Made by a program: the position numbers and the translations under genes
DNA from: Mycobacterium ahvazicum
GTDB taxonomy: Bacteria; Actinomycetota; Actinomycetes; Mycobacteriales; Mycobacteriaceae
Reading direction: 5' to 3'
DNA length: 64,000 bases
Assembly: GCF_900176255.2 (NCBI RefSeq)
Contig: NZ_FXEG02000005.1
Span: 496,001 to 560,000, forward strand
Part shown: positions 24,005 through 31,606 of the stretch, one piece after another
Numbering within the stretch: the first letter of the stretch is position 1
Layout: every line of letters begins with the position of its first letter
Notes under the pieces: model-generated
Seen by the model: only the letters and a program-made list of their open reading frames with translations
The model's database searches: none
What the model was told of the DNA's origin: nothing

Positions 24005-24817
24005 CTACTCCGATTCCTGGTCCGATTTCGATAACGCCCACCGGCCAGTAAACGACGGTTCCCGTCGCTCGCTGAAGGCGGCATAGGCCGCGGCCGCATC
24101 CGCGGTCGCGAAGTTGCCGATCTGCGCGCGTGCTTCGTTGGCCAGCGCGTCGCGCAGGGTGCGGTCGGCGCCCTCGTTCAGCAGGGCTTTGGTCTGGGCC
24201 AATGCAATCGGCGGACCAGCCGCCAGCCGCCCGGCCAAATCCTGAACGAAAGTGTCGATCTCTTCAGCCGACACGACCCAGGTGACTAGGTTCAGCGCGA
24301 AGGCTTCCGCGGCGTCGATGGTGTCGGCCAGCAGTGCCAGCCGCTTAGCCTGTTGCAGGCCAGCGAGTTTCGGCAGCAGCCAGGAGCCGCCGAGGTCGAT
24401 TGACAAACCCCGTTTCGAAAAGATCTGCGAGAACGTCGAATCGGGAGTTGCGACCACCAGATCGCAGCCCAGCGCCAGGTTCCATCCGGCGCCGACCGCG
24501 ACGCCCGTCACCTTGGCCACCGTCGGCTTTGGCAACTCGTGCAGCGCCAGCGCGACGTCGGTGAGCCGTTGCAGCTTGTACTTCGGGTGGATGTCGTCGG
24601 GAATACCGATGTCGGCGCCGGAGCAAAACGCTCCGCCCGCACCGGTGATCACCAGCGCACGCACGCTGGGGTCACGGCCCGCCTCGAGCAGCGCGTCGCG
24701 CAATGCGATCCACAGCTCGGGGCTGATGGCATTCTTGCGGCGCGGACGGTTGAGAGTCAGCGTGCGCACCCCATCGTCGTCCGCGGACAGCAGCACGGCT
24801 TCGTCGGTCGTGGTCAT
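24005..24817 (-). CDS. Enoyl-CoA hydratase/isomerase family protein (EchA-like)
   Basis: 270 residues with the crotonase fold: LTLNRPRRKNAISPELW (~residues 20-36), oxyanion-hole segments GAGGAFCSGADIGIP and KVTGVAVGAGWNLALGCDLVVAT. The second catalytic region is FSKRGLSIDLGGSWLLP; the Glu of classical hydratases is replaced by Asp (IDLGG), so isomerase or lyase chemistry is also possible. It lies between the thiolase (four bases) and a 55-base gap that carries an SDR remnant. Probable role: hydration or isomerisation of an enoyl-CoA intermediate. Confidence 0.92.
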   Translation of the reverse strand: MTTTDEAVLLSADDDGVRTLTLNRPRRKNAISPELWIALRDALLEAGRDPSVRALVITGAGGAFCSGADIGIPDDIHPKYKLQRLTDVALALHELPKPTVAKVTGVAVGAGWNLALGCDLVVATPDSTFSQIFSKRGLSIDLGGSWLLPKLAGLQQAKRLALLADTIDAAEAFALNLVTWVVSAEEIDTFVQDLAGRLAAGPPIALAQTKALLNEGADRTLRDALANEARAQIGNFATADAAAAYAAFSERREPSFTGRWALSKSDQESE

Positions 24818-24833
24818 CGAGGTCGAACGTACG

Positions 24834-24872
24834 TCAGGTCACCATGCCGCCGTCCACCGGCAGCACCTGCCA
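24834..24872 (-). pseudogene. Thirteen-codon tail of a deleted SDR gene
   Basis: Directly after the acyl-CoA dehydrogenase stop (24873-24875), the same frame reads WQVLPVDGGMVT and then TGA (24834-24836). The motif (G)xVLPVDGG near the end is the C-terminal signature of short-chain dehydrogenases; compare TGTVLPVDGG and TGVTLPVDGG in two SDRs of this window. No start codon or Rossmann part remains, so this is a scar of a deletion that removed all but the end of an SDR. Confidence 0.6.
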
Positions 24873-26039
24873 TCAATAACTCCTCGGCAGTTTCAGCACA
24901 TTGGCGCCCAAGAAGTTCAGGATCATCTCCTGGCTGACCGGAGCGATCTTCATCAGCCGGGACTCACGGAAGTAGCGGGTGATGTGGTATTCCTCGGCGT
25001 AACCCATGCCGCCGTGGGTTTGCAACGCCCGGTCGGCGGCGGCGAAGCCCGCATCGGCACAGAGGTACTTTGCGGTATTCGCTTCGCGCCCACAGGGTTT
25101 GCCGTTGTCGTACAGCCAGGTGGCCTTGCGCAGCATCAGTTCGGCGGCGTCGAGACGGGCCAGCGAATCCGCGAGCGGGAATTGCAGGCCCTGGTTCATG
25201 CCGATCGGCCGGCCGAAGACCTCACGCTCGCTGCCGTACTTCACCGCTTTTTCCAGCGCCACCCGGCCGATGCCGAGTGCCTCCGCCGCGATCAGCATCC
25301 GCTCGGGATTCAGGCCATCGAGGATGTACTGAAATCCCTTGCCCTCCTCACCAACTCGGTCCTCGACTGGCACCTCTAGGTTGTCGATGAACAATTCGTT
25401 GGAGCTGACGGCATTGCGGCCCATTTTGCGGATCGGGCGGACGTCGACGCGGCTGCGATCGAGATCGGTGAGGAACAGCGTCATCCCGTCGGTCTTCTTG
25501 GTGACCTCGTCATAGCTCTGGGTTCGGGTCAGCAACAGGATCTTGGAGGATTCCACCGCCTTGGAGATCCACACCTTGCGGCCGTTGACGACGTACTTGT
25601 CTCCGTCGCGCTTGGCGAACGTGGTGATGCGTGAGGTATCAAGTCCGGCACCGGGTTCGGTCACACCGAAGCAGACGTGCACCTCGCCCGTCGCCACCGA
25701 CGGCAGGGTGCGCGCCTTGAGGTCGTCCGAACCGTGCACGACGACGGGCTGCATGCCGAAGATGGACAGGTGGATCGCGCTGGCCGCGTTCATCGCACCG
25801 CCGGCCTTGGCTACCTCCTCGAGCAGGATGGTCGCCTCGGTGATTCCGAGTCCATGGCCGCCGTACTCGGTCGGGATCGTCATACCCAGCCAGCCGCCGT
25901 CGGCTATCGCCTGGTAGAACTCGGCCGGAAACTCGTGCGCGAGATCCTTTTCCATCCAGTACTGGTCGTCGAACTTGCGAGCGAGCTCTGCGACCGACCT
26001 TCGGATCAGCTCCTGGTCATCGGTCAGCTCGAAATTCAT
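24873..26039 (-). CDS. Acyl-CoA dehydrogenase (FadE-like)
   Basis: 388 residues from ATG 26039 (MNFELTDDQELIRRSV), the usual start of the family; an upstream in-frame ATG would add a non-conserved leader. Signature GVTEPGAGLDTSRI (~residue 130), FAD/substrate segment YVVNGRKVWISKA, and C-terminal LQTHGGMGYAEEYHITRYFRESRL. The YEGT-type catalytic Glu is not seen (IAPVSQEM), so catalysis would use another base. It is the only FadE here without an adjacent partner, suggesting a homotetramer. Operon: amidohydrolase, this gene, enoyl-CoA hydratase, thiolase. Confidence 0.94.
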   Translation of the reverse strand: MNFELTDDQELIRRSVAELARKFDDQYWMEKDLAHEFPAEFYQAIADGGWLGMTIPTEYGGHGLGITEATILLEEVAKAGGAMNAASAIHLSIFGMQPVVVHGSDDLKARTLPSVATGEVHVCFGVTEPGAGLDTSRITTFAKRDGDKYVVNGRKVWISKAVESSKILLLTRTQSYDEVTKKTDGMTLFLTDLDRSRVDVRPIRKMGRNAVSSNELFIDNLEVPVEDRVGEEGKGFQYILDGLNPERMLIAAEALGIGRVALEKAVKYGSEREVFGRPIGMNQGLQFPLADSLARLDAAELMLRKATWLYDNGKPCGREANTAKYLCADAGFAAADRALQTHGGMGYAEEYHITRYFRESRLMKIAPVSQEMILNFLGANVLKLPRSY

Positions 26040-26111
26040 TCCACCGCCGGGCACTGCCAGATCTCCTTCAAGTCGGTTCATGCACCGGCGCACCAGCGAT
26101 CCGGTGGAGCG

Positions 26112-27410
26112 TCAATCCTTATTGCCGGTAAGGGCTTTCGCGTTGGCCGCGAAGTCCGCGAAGGACGAGCCGCCCCTGGTGTCCTTCGCGTGGCCCGCCG
26201 CCTTGATCGACACGTCGTGTCCCTGGGCCGCCTTGCGCAATGCGCCCACGGTGGCCTGCTCGCGCGAAATGTGACTGAACGGGTCGAACGAGTACCACCG
26301 CATCGCGTTCTCGTAGGTCATCTTGTTGATCTCGTCGTCGGGAACATTGTTGAGGCTCAACACATCCCACAGCTCCTCGGGCGCACCCGGCCACATCGAG
26401 TCGCTGTGCGGGTAGTCAGCCTCCCAGCAGATGTTGTCGATGCCGATCATGTTGCGCAGCGCCACACCGACCTTGTCGCTGATGAAGCAGGTCAGGAAGT
26501 GGTCGCGGAAGACCTCGCTGGGCAGTTTGCCCTTGAAGTCCTGGTGCGTCCAGGCGGAGTGCATCTCGAAGGTCCGGTCCGCGCGCTCCAGGAAGTAGGG
26601 AATCCAGCCGGTCCCACCCTCGGAGAGGGCGACCTTGAGGTCCGGGTATTCCTTGATCGGCCGCGACCACAACAGGTCCGCGGCAGCCTGCACGATGTTC
26701 ATCGGCTGCAGCGTGATCATCACGTCCATCGGCGCGTCCGGCGCCGTGATGGCCAGCCGGCCCGACGAACCGATGTGCACGTTCATCACGGTGTCGGTGT
26801 CCACCAGAGCTTTCCACAGCGGGTTCCAGTACTCGTCGTGGAAGCTGGGATAACCCATCGCGGCGGGGTTTTCGGTGAAGGTCAGCGCGTGCACGCCCTT
26901 CTTCGACACCCTTCGCACCTCGGCGGCGCACGCCTCGGCGTCCCAGATCACCGGGATCGCCATCGGGATGAAGCGCGCGGGGTAGGCGCCGCACCACTCG
27001 TCGATGTGCCAGTCGTTGTAGGCCTGCACCAGCGCGATCGAGAAGTCGTGGTCGTCGGTCGCGAACAGCCGCCCGGCGAAACCCGGGAACGACGGGAAGC
27101 AAATGGAGGCCAGGATGCCGCCGGCGTTCATGTCCTTGACGCGCTCGTCGACGTTGTAACAACCGGGCCGGATCTCGTCGAGCCCGGTCGGCTCGATGCC
27201 GTACTCCTCCTTGGGCCGGCCGGCGACGGCGTTCAGCGCGACGTTGGGGATGACCGTGTCGCGGAACTTCCACATGTCCGAACCATCATCGTTGTGCACC
27301 AGCCGCGGTGCGTCGTCCTGGTACTTCTTCGGCAGGTGGTTCTTGAACATGTCGGGCGGTTCGACGGTGTGGTCGTCGACGCTGATCAGCATCATGTCTT
27401 CTTTGTTCAT
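26112..27410 (-). CDS. Amidohydrolase family 2 protein (ACMSD-like), long form
   Basis: 432 residues from ATG 27410. Metal motif SVDDHTVEPPDMF (~residues 10-22), then DTVMNVHIGSSGRL (His ~212), KVALSEGGTGWIPYFLERAD, and the final Asp in CWEADYPHSDSMWPG (~343). It has ~80 residues after the barrel ending in ALRKAAQGHDVSIKAAG, longer than the other members in the window. First gene of the minus-strand operon running toward the TetR; its promoter carries a TTCTCGCC-A-GGCGAGAA palindrome. Likely a hydrolase or decarboxylase acting on a ring-derived acid; inferred from family and context. Confidence 0.92.
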   Translation of the reverse strand: MNKEDMMLISVDDHTVEPPDMFKNHLPKKYQDDAPRLVHNDDGSDMWKFRDTVIPNVALNAVAGRPKEEYGIEPTGLDEIRPGCYNVDERVKDMNAGGILASICFPSFPGFAGRLFATDDHDFSIALVQAYNDWHIDEWCGAYPARFIPMAIPVIWDAEACAAEVRRVSKKGVHALTFTENPAAMGYPSFHDEYWNPLWKALVDTDTVMNVHIGSSGRLAITAPDAPMDVMITLQPMNIVQAAADLLWSRPIKEYPDLKVALSEGGTGWIPYFLERADRTFEMHSAWTHQDFKGKLPSEVFRDHFLTCFISDKVGVALRNMIGIDNICWEADYPHSDSMWPGAPEELWDVLSLNNVPDDEINKMTYENAMRWYSFDPFSHISREQATVGALRKAAQGHDVSIKAAGHAKDTRGGSSFADFAANAKALTGNKD

Positions 27411-27486
27411 GAGCTTCCCTCTCCATCGGATCCACGTGCAGTCTGCTCCAAGGGCATCGGCTGTCGTCTCGCCCCGCTACCTCTGA

Positions 27487-27515
27487 AAACTAGCTTCTCG
27501 CCAGGCGAGAATCAA
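27487..27515 (-). promoter_or_regulatory. Promoter with palindromic spacer (amidohydrolase operon)
   Basis: On the minus strand: -35 TTGATT (27510-27515), a 17-base spacer, -10 TAGTTT (27487-27492). The spacer region contains the perfect palindrome TTCTCGCC-A-GGCGAGAA (27495-27511). The half-site GGCGAGAATC is shared with the operator at 36018-36032. Transcription would start about 70 bases before ATG 27410. Confidence 0.6.
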
Positions 27516-27792
27516 CATCCACAGGACTGGACGAGCAATCGAGGGCCTGTTCCGGCACACCCCATTCGAGCCCCGATTGACCTCTCACGTGCGACTACGC
27601 CATCACAGAAAGGCCAGCACCGGCCCTGACTCCAAAGAATGAACCAAAACTTTGTTCAGCTGCGCCCGCAGCGGTGTCGCCCGGCACTCCCGACATACCG
27701 GTGTGCGGCGGCGAGGTTCTCGGCCGGCTGCGGTGCACTACCCGTTGGCATTGACCAACCGAGCGAATCGTGCAAGTCTGTTGGTTGTAAAT

Positions 27793-27807
27793 GAGAATAT
27801 GATTCTC
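27793..27807. promoter_or_regulatory. Palindromic operator GAGAAT-ATG-ATTCTC
   Basis: Perfect 6-3-6 inverted repeat 22 bases before the start of the gene at 27830. The embedded TATGAT (27799-27804) is a good -10 hexamer, so a bound repressor would cover the core promoter of the Rieske-oxygenase operon. Confidence 0.7.
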
Positions 27808-27829
27808 TTTCACCGAGAGGAAGCCGTTG

Positions 27830-28360
27830 ATGCGCTTGTCGCCGCTGCCCGCGGATCAGTGGGACGAGGCTACCCAGCAGGCACTCTCGGCGATGCGGGG
27901 CGCGGACACCAATAACGCACTGTCCACGCTGGCCCACCACCCGCCCCTGGCCAAGGCGTTCCTCCGATTCAACGTCCATCTGCTGATGACATCGACGCTG
28001 CCGGCCCGCATCCGCGAACTGGCCATCCTGCGCGTCGCCCATCGCCGCGAGTGCGCCTACGAGTGGTCGCACCACGTCAGCATGGCCAAGGCGGAGGGCA
28101 TCACCGACGAGCAGATCGACGACGTCCGCCGGGGCGAGGCCACAGATCAGTTCGACCGCACGGTGCTGACCGCGGTCGACGAACTCGAGGAACAGTCCCA
28201 GCTGTCCGACCAAACCTGGGCGGCGCTCGGTGAACGCCTCAACGACCAGCAGCGCATGGATTTCGTCTTCACTGTCGGCTGCTATGGCCTGCTGGCCATG
28301 GCTTTCAACACTTTTGGCGTAGAGCTCGAACAGGCCGCCGAATCCGGCGGCAAGACCTAG
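27830..28360 (+). CDS. Carboxymuconolactone decarboxylase/AhpD-fold protein
   Basis: 176 residues from ATG 27830 (GAGAGGAAG upstream). The AhpD-like core is visible in LPARIRELAILRVAHRRECAYEWSHHVSMAKAEGITDEQID (residues ~62-102). The redox CxxC of alkylhydroperoxidases is lacking: the motif is ECAYEWSHH, as in the YEW-type members, so peroxidase activity is unlikely. First gene of a seven-gene operon (to 33528) with a Rieske oxygenase, amidohydrolase, SnoaL-like protein and two acyl-CoA dehydrogenase-like proteins. Reaction unknown; a decarboxylase or tautomerase role is possible. Confidence 0.87.
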   Translation: MRLSPLPADQWDEATQQALSAMRGADTNNALSTLAHHPPLAKAFLRFNVHLLMTSTLPARIRELAILRVAHRRECAYEWSHHVSMAKAEGITDEQIDDVRRGEATDQFDRTVLTAVDELEEQSQLSDQTWAALGERLNDQQRMDFVFTVGCYGLLAMAFNTFGVELEQAAESGGKT

Positions 28361-28378
28361 ACAAGAGAGGTTGATAAC

Positions 28379-29656
28379 GTGGCCCACTTCCCCAAGCCGG
28401 CCGCCGGCAGCTGGACAGAAAACTACCCCGAGCTGGGGACCGCGCCGGTCGACTACACCGACTCGATCGACCCGGCGTTCTTCGAAGCCGAGCGCGACGC
28501 GATCTTCAAAAAGACCTGGCTCAACGTCGGCCGGGTCGAGCGGCTGCCCAAGACGGGCAGCTACTTCACCAGGGAACTGCCGTCGGTCGGCAAGGGCACC
28601 TCGGTGATCATCACCAAGACCAAGGACGGAACGGTCAAGGCCTACCACAACGTCTGCCGGCACCGCGGAAACAAGTTGGTGTGGAACGACTTTCCCAACG
28701 AGGAGACCTCCGGCACCTGTCGGCAGTTCACCTGCAAGTACCACGCCTGGCGCTACAGCCTGGACGGCGATCTGACCTTCGTCCAACAAGAAGACGAGTT
28801 CTTCAACCTCGACAAGAGTCAGTACGGTCTGGCACCGGTTCGCTGCGAGGTGTGGGAAGGCTTCATCTTCATCAACTTCGACGACAACGCGGCGCCGCTC
28901 ACCGACTACCTCGGGCCGCTGGCCAAGAGCATCGAGGGCTACCCCTTCAGCGAGATGACCGAAACGTACTCGTACCGGGCCGAGGTCGGCAGCAACTGGA
29001 AGCTGTTCATCGACGCGTTCGTCGAGTTCTACCACGCGCCGATCCTGCACCAGGGGCAGTACACCAAGGAGGAGGCCGCCAAGATCCAGAAGTACGGCTA
29101 CGAGGCACTGCACTACGAAGTGGCCGGCCCGCACAGCCTGCAGTCGACCTGGGGTGGTCAGGCGCCGCCGGCGGACATGAGCATGGTCAAGCCCCTGGAC
29201 CAGGTGCTGCGCAGCGGTTTGTTCGGCCCGTGGGACAAGCCCGAGCTGATGCAGAATTTCGAGCTGCCGCCGGGCGTCAACGTGAAGAGGGTCCCGCAGT
29301 GGGGCATCGACTCGTGGCTGTTCTACCCGAACTTCATGCTGCTGATCTGGGAACCTGGCTGGTATCTGACCTACCACTACTGGCCTACCGCGGTGGACAA
29401 GCACATCTTCGAGTCGTCGCTGTATTTCGTTCCGCCGCGCAATGCGCGGGAGCGCCTGGCTCAGGAGTTGGCCGCCGTAACCTTCAAGGAGTATGCGTTG
29501 CAGGACGCCAACACCTTGGAGGCAACCCAGACCATGATCGGCACCCGCGCCGTCAAGGAGTTCTTGCTGTGCGACCAGGAAGTCCTGATCCGCCACCTGC
29601 ACAAGACCACCGGTGACTACGTGAAGGAGTACCAGCGCAATGGCGTTACCGTCTGA
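28379..29656 (+). CDS. Rieske non-heme iron oxygenase, alpha subunit
   Basis: 425 residues from GTG 28379 (AGAGAGG upstream). The N-terminal Rieske domain has NVCRHRGNKLVW (C-x-H, ~residue 84) and FTCKYHAWRYSLDG (C-x2-H, ~116). The C-terminal catalytic domain has NWKLFIDAFVEFYHAPILH, with the two iron-binding His of the D/E-x-x-x-H-x4-H type around residue 218. Expected role: O2-dependent hydroxylation or demethylation using electrons from a ferredoxin. No typical beta subunit or reductase follows; the next gene (107 residues) overlaps it by 17 bases. Confidence 0.95.
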   Translation: MAHFPKPAAGSWTENYPELGTAPVDYTDSIDPAFFEAERDAIFKKTWLNVGRVERLPKTGSYFTRELPSVGKGTSVIITKTKDGTVKAYHNVCRHRGNKLVWNDFPNEETSGTCRQFTCKYHAWRYSLDGDLTFVQQEDEFFNLDKSQYGLAPVRCEVWEGFIFINFDDNAAPLTDYLGPLAKSIEGYPFSEMTETYSYRAEVGSNWKLFIDAFVEFYHAPILHQGQYTKEEAAKIQKYGYEALHYEVAGPHSLQSTWGGQAPPADMSMVKPLDQVLRSGLFGPWDKPELMQNFELPPGVNVKRVPQWGIDSWLFYPNFMLLIWEPGWYLTYHYWPTAVDKHIFESSLYFVPPRNARERLAQELAAVTFKEYALQDANTLEATQTMIGTRAVKEFLLCDQEVLIRHLHKTTGDYVKEYQRNGVTV

Positions 29657-29963
29657 ATTCGCTGCCCTGGAGCCGTTTTTGGAGTGGGATCTGGCCACCG
29701 AGCCCGAGCGCTACGCCAAGCGGCTGGCCTCGACGATGCCCGAGATGCAGGCGTTCTATGACGTCGCGTTCCCGAAGCTCAACGACGCCATCGCGTACTG
29801 CGACAAGTTCCCGCTCAACGACCTGCCCGACGACGCGAAAAGCCTGATGCACATCATGCAGTCGTTGGTCATGGTGTCCTTCCCGATCGAGGCATGGAAG
29901 CAGCCGCGCGTTCCCGACAGCGGCGCCGCGTGGGTCGAAGTCATTCGGGAACCGGTGATCTGA
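29640..29963 (+). CDS. Small hypothetical protein coupled to Rieske oxygenase
   Basis: 107 residues, starting inside the last codons of the oxygenase (17-base overlap). Predicted mostly helical; central part PEMQAFYDVAFPKLNDAIAYCDKFPLNDLPDDAKSLMHIMQSLVMVSFPIEAW, no signal, no cysteine motif. It is too short and unlike the NTF2-fold beta subunits of ring hydroxylases. The tight coupling suggests a small partner or chaperone of the oxygenase; I do not recognise its family. Confidence 0.75.
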   Translation: MALPSEFAALEPFLEWDLATEPERYAKRLASTMPEMQAFYDVAFPKLNDAIAYCDKFPLNDLPDDAKSLMHIMQSLVMVSFPIEAWKQPRVPDSGAAWVEVIREPVI

Positions 29964-29966
29964 GCG

Positions 29967-31190
29967 GTGCAGACGCTCAAGGCCGCCGGACTGCTTGACG
30001 TCGACGCCGGCGAAATCGTCTCGCCCGGCATCGTGAAGATCGAGGAAGACCGGATCGTCGGCGTCGGTGGCGAACCCGAAGGCGAGATAATCGATCTCGG
30101 CGATCAGATCCTGCTGCCCGGCCTGATGGACATGGAGGTCAACCTCCTGATGGGCGGGCGCGGTGAGACGCCGGGGCTGTCCCAGGTGCAAGACGATCCC
30201 CCGACGCGAGTGCTGCGTGCGGTCGGCAACGCCCGGCGCACCCTGCGTGCGGGTTTCACCACCGTGCGCAACCTGGGCCTGTTCGTGAAAACCGGCGGCT
30301 ACCTGCTCGACGTCGCGCTGAGTAAGGCCATCGACGCGGGGTGGATCGACGGACCCCGAATCGTCCCGGCCGGACACGCGATCACGCCCACCGGCGGGCA
30401 CCTGGACCCGACGATGTTCGCCGCCTTCATGCCGGGTGCGTTACAGCTCACGGTCGAAGAGGGCATCGCCAACGGCGTCGACGAGATCCGCAAGGCGGTG
30501 CGCTACCAGATCAAGCACGGTGCCCAGCTGATCAAGGTTTGTGTCTCCGGCGGTGTCATGTCGTTGACCGGTGAGGCCGGCGCACAACACTATTCGGACG
30601 AAGAACTGCGCGCGATCGTCGACGAGGCGCACCGGCGCGGGTTGCGCGTCGCGGCACACACGCACGGCGCGGAGGCGGTCAAGCACGCGGTCGCGTGCGG
30701 TATCGACTGCATCGAACACGGCTTCCTGATGGACGACGAGGCGATTCAGATGCTGGTCGACAACGACCGGTTCCTGGTGACCACCCGCAGACTCGCTCAG
30801 GCGATGGATGTGTCCCGCGCTCCGAAGGAATTGCAGGACAAGGCCGCCGAGATGTTCCCCAAGGCAGAGACATCGATCAAGGCCGCCTATGAAGCCGGGG
30901 TCAAGATCGCGGTTGGCACCGATGCGCCCGCGATTCCCCACGGCCGAAACGCCGACGAACTTGTCACGCTGGTCGAATGGGGCATGCCGCCGCTGGCGGT
31001 GCTGCGGGCCGCAACCACCACCGCCGCAGAGCTGATCAACAAGACCGACCGGGGCCGGCTGGCGTCGGGTCAGCTCGCGGATATCATCGCGGTACCGGGA
31101 AACCCGTTGGAAGACATCACCGTTACCCAACGCGTCAGCTTTGTCATGAAAGGCGGCAAGGTCTATGCCAACACAGCCAACCAGAACTGA
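29967..31190 (+). CDS. Amidohydrolase (imidazolonepropionase/Xaa-Pro dipeptidase-like)
   Basis: 407 residues from GTG 29967. It has the composite-domain start AAGLLDVDAGEIVSPGIVKIEEDRIVGVG, then LPGLMDMEVNLLMGGRGE. In this subfamily the latter is normally DMHVHL; both His of the HxH metal motif are replaced (Glu, Asn). Later ligands remain: KVCVSGGVMS (Lys position), AAHTHGAEAV (His), DCIEHGF (His) and VGTDAPAIPHGRN (Asp). So a binuclear site is unlikely, while a mononuclear one could persist. Operon member between the Rieske oxygenase and the SnoaL-like protein, overlapping the latter by 26 bases. Confidence 0.92.
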   Translation: MQTLKAAGLLDVDAGEIVSPGIVKIEEDRIVGVGGEPEGEIIDLGDQILLPGLMDMEVNLLMGGRGETPGLSQVQDDPPTRVLRAVGNARRTLRAGFTTVRNLGLFVKTGGYLLDVALSKAIDAGWIDGPRIVPAGHAITPTGGHLDPTMFAAFMPGALQLTVEEGIANGVDEIRKAVRYQIKHGAQLIKVCVSGGVMSLTGEAGAQHYSDEELRAIVDEAHRRGLRVAAHTHGAEAVKHAVACGIDCIEHGFLMDDEAIQMLVDNDRFLVTTRRLAQAMDVSRAPKELQDKAAEMFPKAETSIKAAYEAGVKIAVGTDAPAIPHGRNADELVTLVEWGMPPLAVLRAATTTAAELINKTDRGRLASGQLADIIAVPGNPLEDITVTQRVSFVMKGGKVYANTANQN

Positions 31191-31596
31191 CGATCTGGTC
31201 GAGATTCAGCAGCTGCTCGCCCGCTACGCCGTCACCATCACCCAAGAAGACATCGACGGCCTGATCGGCGTCTTCACCCCGGACGGGACCTACAGCGCGT
31301 TCGGCTCCACCTATCAGCTGGACAGGTTTCCCGAGCTGGTGGCCGCCGCACCAAAGGGCTTGTTCCTCACCGGAACTGCCTTGGTCGAGAATCTCGACGG
31401 CGACTCGGCGAGTGGCACCCAGCCGTTGTGCTTCATCGACGGCTCGACGCATGACATGCGGATCGGCTATTACCGCGACACCTACCTGCGGACCGCGGAA
31501 GGCTGGCGACTCAAGACCCGCGCCATGACGTTCATTCGCCGCAGCGGTGTGCACGACTCCGGACGTCCGCACGCCATCGGCCGTCCGCAGCCCTGA
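31165..31596 (+). CDS. SnoaL/NTF2-like domain protein
   Basis: 143 residues from ATG 31165, inside the end of the preceding gene. The pattern is that of the SnoaL_4 type: DDLVEIQQLLARYAVTITQEDIDGLIGVFTPDGTYSAFG, later GYYRDTYLRTAEGWRLKTRAMTFIRR. These cone-shaped barrels act as isomerases, dehydratases or small subunits of ring hydroxylases. Since the Rieske oxygenase in this operon lacks a classical beta subunit, this protein may fill that role, but the family is too broad to decide. Confidence 0.88.
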   Translation: MPTQPTRTDDLVEIQQLLARYAVTITQEDIDGLIGVFTPDGTYSAFGSTYQLDRFPELVAAAPKGLFLTGTALVENLDGDSASGTQPLCFIDGSTHDMRIGYYRDTYLRTAEGWRLKTRAMTFIRRSGVHDSGRPHAIGRPQP

Positions 31597-31606
31597 AAGC
31601 CGAGCC

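Larger units (their letters stand above)
27411..27829. other. 419-base divergent intergenic region
   Basis: Separates the minus-strand amidohydrolase operon from the plus-strand Rieske-oxygenase operon. It holds a promoter with a palindromic spacer near the left end (27487-27515), the GAGAAT operator near the right end (27793-27807), and about 270 bases between them in which I see no gene, RNA or repeat. Confidence 0.6.

Noticed and set aside
25677..27629. A 650-codon plus-strand open frame opposite an acyl-CoA dehydrogenase and amidohydrolase
   Set aside because: Antisense shadow of two recognised enzymes.
27656..29698. A 680-codon minus-strand open frame opposite the Rieske oxygenase operon
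   Set aside because: It is the reverse shadow of the Rieske oxygenase and AhpD-fold genes; no domain or ribosome site supports it.
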